This document shows positions 55,395 through 56,789 of a stretch of DNA of 56,789 bases, piece by piece (position 1 is the stretch's first letter; each line of letters starts with the position of its first letter). This stretch comes from Laspinema sp. D2d (GTDB lineage: Bacteria > Cyanobacteriota > Cyanobacteriia > Cyanobacteriales > Laspinemataceae). A model generated the notes under the pieces. That model saw only the letters and a list, made by a program, of their open reading frames with translations, had not been told where the DNA came from and ran no database searches. Both the position numbers and the translations under genes were made by a program. The stretch is from the NCBI RefSeq assembly GCF_025370755.1, contig NZ_JAMXFC010000041.1:1-56789 (forward strand), given 5' to 3'.

Positions 55395-56606
55395 ATGTTT
55401 TCTACCTCTCTTAATCCACAGGGAATTAATCAATCTAGCCTTCGTTCTGAAATCCAGGCTTTACAGCCTCAACTGGTTGAATGGCGTCAATGGTTACATC
55501 AACGTCCCGAACTAGCATTTAAAGAATACTTAAGTGCTGAATTCATTACTCAAAAATTGCAAGAATGGGGAATTACCCATCAAACGGGGATTGCTAAAAC
55601 AGGGATTGTTGCTATTGTTGAAGGTAAAAATCCGGGCAAGGCGATGGGGATTCGCGCCGATATGGATGCACTGCCAATTTTTGAAGAGAATGAGATTCCC
55701 TATCGATCACAGCATCCTGGGACAATGCACGCTTGTGGACATGATGGACACGTGGCGATCGCCCTAGGAACCGCTTACTACCTCTCCCAACACCCAGAGC
55801 AATTTTCGGGAACCGTCAAATTTATTTTTCAACCAGCAGAGGAAGGGCCAGGGGGTGCAAAACCCATGATTGAAGCCGGAGTTTTGGAAAATCCGACAGT
55901 AGATGCCATCATTGGATTGCACCTATGGAATAACCTTCCCCTCGGCACCGTTGGGGTGCGAAGCGGTCCTTTAATGGCAGCAACCGAGTTTTTCCGCTGT
56001 CATATTCAGGGCAAAGGCGGACATGGTGCCATGCCTCATCAAACCGTGGATTCAATTTTAGTCGCCGCCCAAATCGTTCAGGCCCTGCAAACTATTGTCG
56101 CCCGCAATGTCAATCCTTTAGAATCCGCCGTAGTAACCGTGGGGGAACTTCATGCTGGAAAGGCGCTAAATGTGATTGCTGACTCTGCCCACTTGAGCGG
56201 AACCGTGCGCTATTTTAATCCAGAATTAGGAGAAACTATCCCTAAACGGATTGAGCAGATCATTGCAGGGGTTTGTCATAGTCATGGGGCCAGCTATGAA
56301 TTAGATTACCAAAAACTTTATCCCCCAGTGATTAATCATCCGGCGATCGCTCAATTAGTGCGATCGGTCTCAGAAAATGTCGTTGAAACTCCCGCCGGAA
56401 TTGTACCAGAGTGCCAAACAATGGGTGGGGAAGATATGAGCTTCTTTTTACAACAAGTCCCCGGCTGTTACTTCTTTCTAGGCGGAGCTAATCTCTCTCA
56501 AAACTTAGCCTATCCCCATCACCATCCTCGCTTTAATTTTGACGAAACCGCTCTGAGTATGGGTGTAGAAATCTTCGTGCGCTGTGTCGAACAGTTTTGT
56601 TCATAA
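55395..56606 (+). CDS. M20 family amidohydrolase (N-acyl-amino acid / IAA-amino acid hydrolase type)
   Basis: The product has 403 residues. Metal-binding motifs MHACGHDGH (Cys114, His116, His119) and QPAEEGPGGA (Glu149-Glu150) mark an M20D peptidase-like amidohydrolase that removes an acyl or auxin-like group from amino-acid conjugates. The last metal-region motif CQTMGGEDMSFF fits. Length is normal. The gene is followed by a strong terminator shared with 5S rRNA. Confidence 0.93.
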   Translation: MFSTSLNPQGINQSSLRSEIQALQPQLVEWRQWLHQRPELAFKEYLSAEFITQKLQEWGITHQTGIAKTGIVAIVEGKNPGKAMGIRADMDALPIFEENEIPYRSQHPGTMHACGHDGHVAIALGTAYYLSQHPEQFSGTVKFIFQPAEEGPGGAKPMIEAGVLENPTVDAIIGLHLWNNLPLGTVGVRSGPLMAATEFFRCHIQGKGGHGAMPHQTVDSILVAAQIVQALQTIVARNVNPLESAVVTVGELHAGKALNVIADSAHLSGTVRYFNPELGETIPKRIEQIIAGVCHSHGASYELDYQKLYPPVINHPAIAQLVRSVSENVVETPAGIVPECQTMGGEDMSFFLQQVPGCYFFLGGANLSQNLAYPHHHPRFNFDETALSMGVEIFVRCVEQFCS

Positions 56607-56628
56607 TTCCAACGCCACCCTAAAAAGC

Positions 56629-56669
56629 AAAAAGCCTCCGGTTCTATGAAGAGAAACAGGAGGCTTTTT
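56629..56669. terminator. Bidirectional terminator between amidohydrolase and rRNA genes
   Basis: AAAAAGCCTCC and GGAGGCTTTTT form an 11-base stem with a 19-base loop. T-runs lie on both strands, so it can stop the amidohydrolase message and the rRNA transcript. Confidence 0.92.
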
Positions 56670-56679
56670 GGTTTAAAAG

Positions 56680-56789
56680 TGACCGGGCACCGAGCTATTT
56701 TCCCAGGAGGCTACCCTCCAAGTATCTTCGCCGCAGTCGCGTTTCACGTCCGAGTTCGGGAAGGAATCGGCGTGGGGCCACGAAGCCAT
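56680..56789 (-). rRNA. rrf: 5S rRNA, partial (cut by window edge)
   Basis: On the minus strand the sequence CCGAACTCGGACGTGAAACG, the loop GCGGCGAAGATACTTGGAGG, and the end GGGAAAATAGCTCGGTGCCC match 5S rRNA helices II-V of cyanobacteria. The 5' end, with the first strand of helix I, lies past the right window edge. The 3' end is estimated near 56680. 23S and 16S genes should follow beyond the window. Confidence 0.93.

Noticed and set aside
1-56789. CRISPR array, prophage or rRNA-type integron
   Set aside because: No regularly spaced repeats, phage structural genes or integrase are seen.

Overview
The window looks like chromosomal DNA of a filamentous, non-heterocystous cyanobacterium (Oscillatoriales in the broad sense). 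The evidence is the very frequent HIP1 octamer GCGATCGC, a GluRS with the cyanobacterial membrane-anchoring CAAD domain, an FtsH protease closest to the photosystem II repair type (FtsH2), cyanobacterial small conserved proteins, and CHAT/DUF928/TpsB genes. I do not name a genus. Functions below are read from motifs and remembered family features, not from searches.

Left part (1-12 kb): a CHAT (caspase-like) protein, a membrane-anchored PAS-GAF-PAS-GGDEF-EAL protein, a multi-PAS histidine kinase, a voltage-gated-like K+ channel with a C-terminal zinc ribbon, a 45-residue one-helix membrane protein, and a transglutaminase-like protein with a propeller-like N-terminal half.

Accessory region (12-24 kb): a DUF928 gene; a DUF104-like/PIN toxin-antitoxin pair between two ~230-bp direct repeats, one of which carries the tail of a second, lost DUF928 gene; then a complete type I restriction-modification system (hsdM, hsdS, hsdR). 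Between hsdM and hsdS sit a HTH-ImmA metallopeptidase regulator with an overlapping PIN-like gene, a small antitoxin-like gene and a second antitoxin/PIN pair; a DUF433 gene lies between hsdS and hsdR. The middle is AT-rich and I see no HIP1 octamer between 16975 and 21579. A TpsB secretion pore follows on the other strand. CHAT, DUF928 and TpsB genes are often neighbours in cyanobacteria, so the island may have split an older locus.

Middle (24-38 kb): a universal stress protein, ftsH2, a structured GC-rich sequence matching my memory of the HEARO/IscB omega-RNA family with no IscB gene nearby (the most striking find), gltX-CAAD, tRNA-Asp(GUC), two convergent Uma2 nucleases, a phytase-esterase-like protein and a RecB-like/DEDD nuclease, then the decayed remnant of a response-regulator receiver domain.

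Right part (38-56.8 kb): mostly housekeeping: a cysteine/cystine lyase-like enzyme, a GT-B-like protein, YjbQ, a second histidine kinase, a SOUL protein, a zinc MDR dehydrogenase, a methyltransferase with a 2Fe-2S thioredoxin-like ferredoxin, YgfZ, PRPP synthetase, a YqeY protein, a Ser/Thr kinase, dethiobiotin synthetase and an M20 amidohydrolase. The window ends inside a 5S rRNA gene on the minus strand, so a ribosomal RNA operon continues past the right edge.
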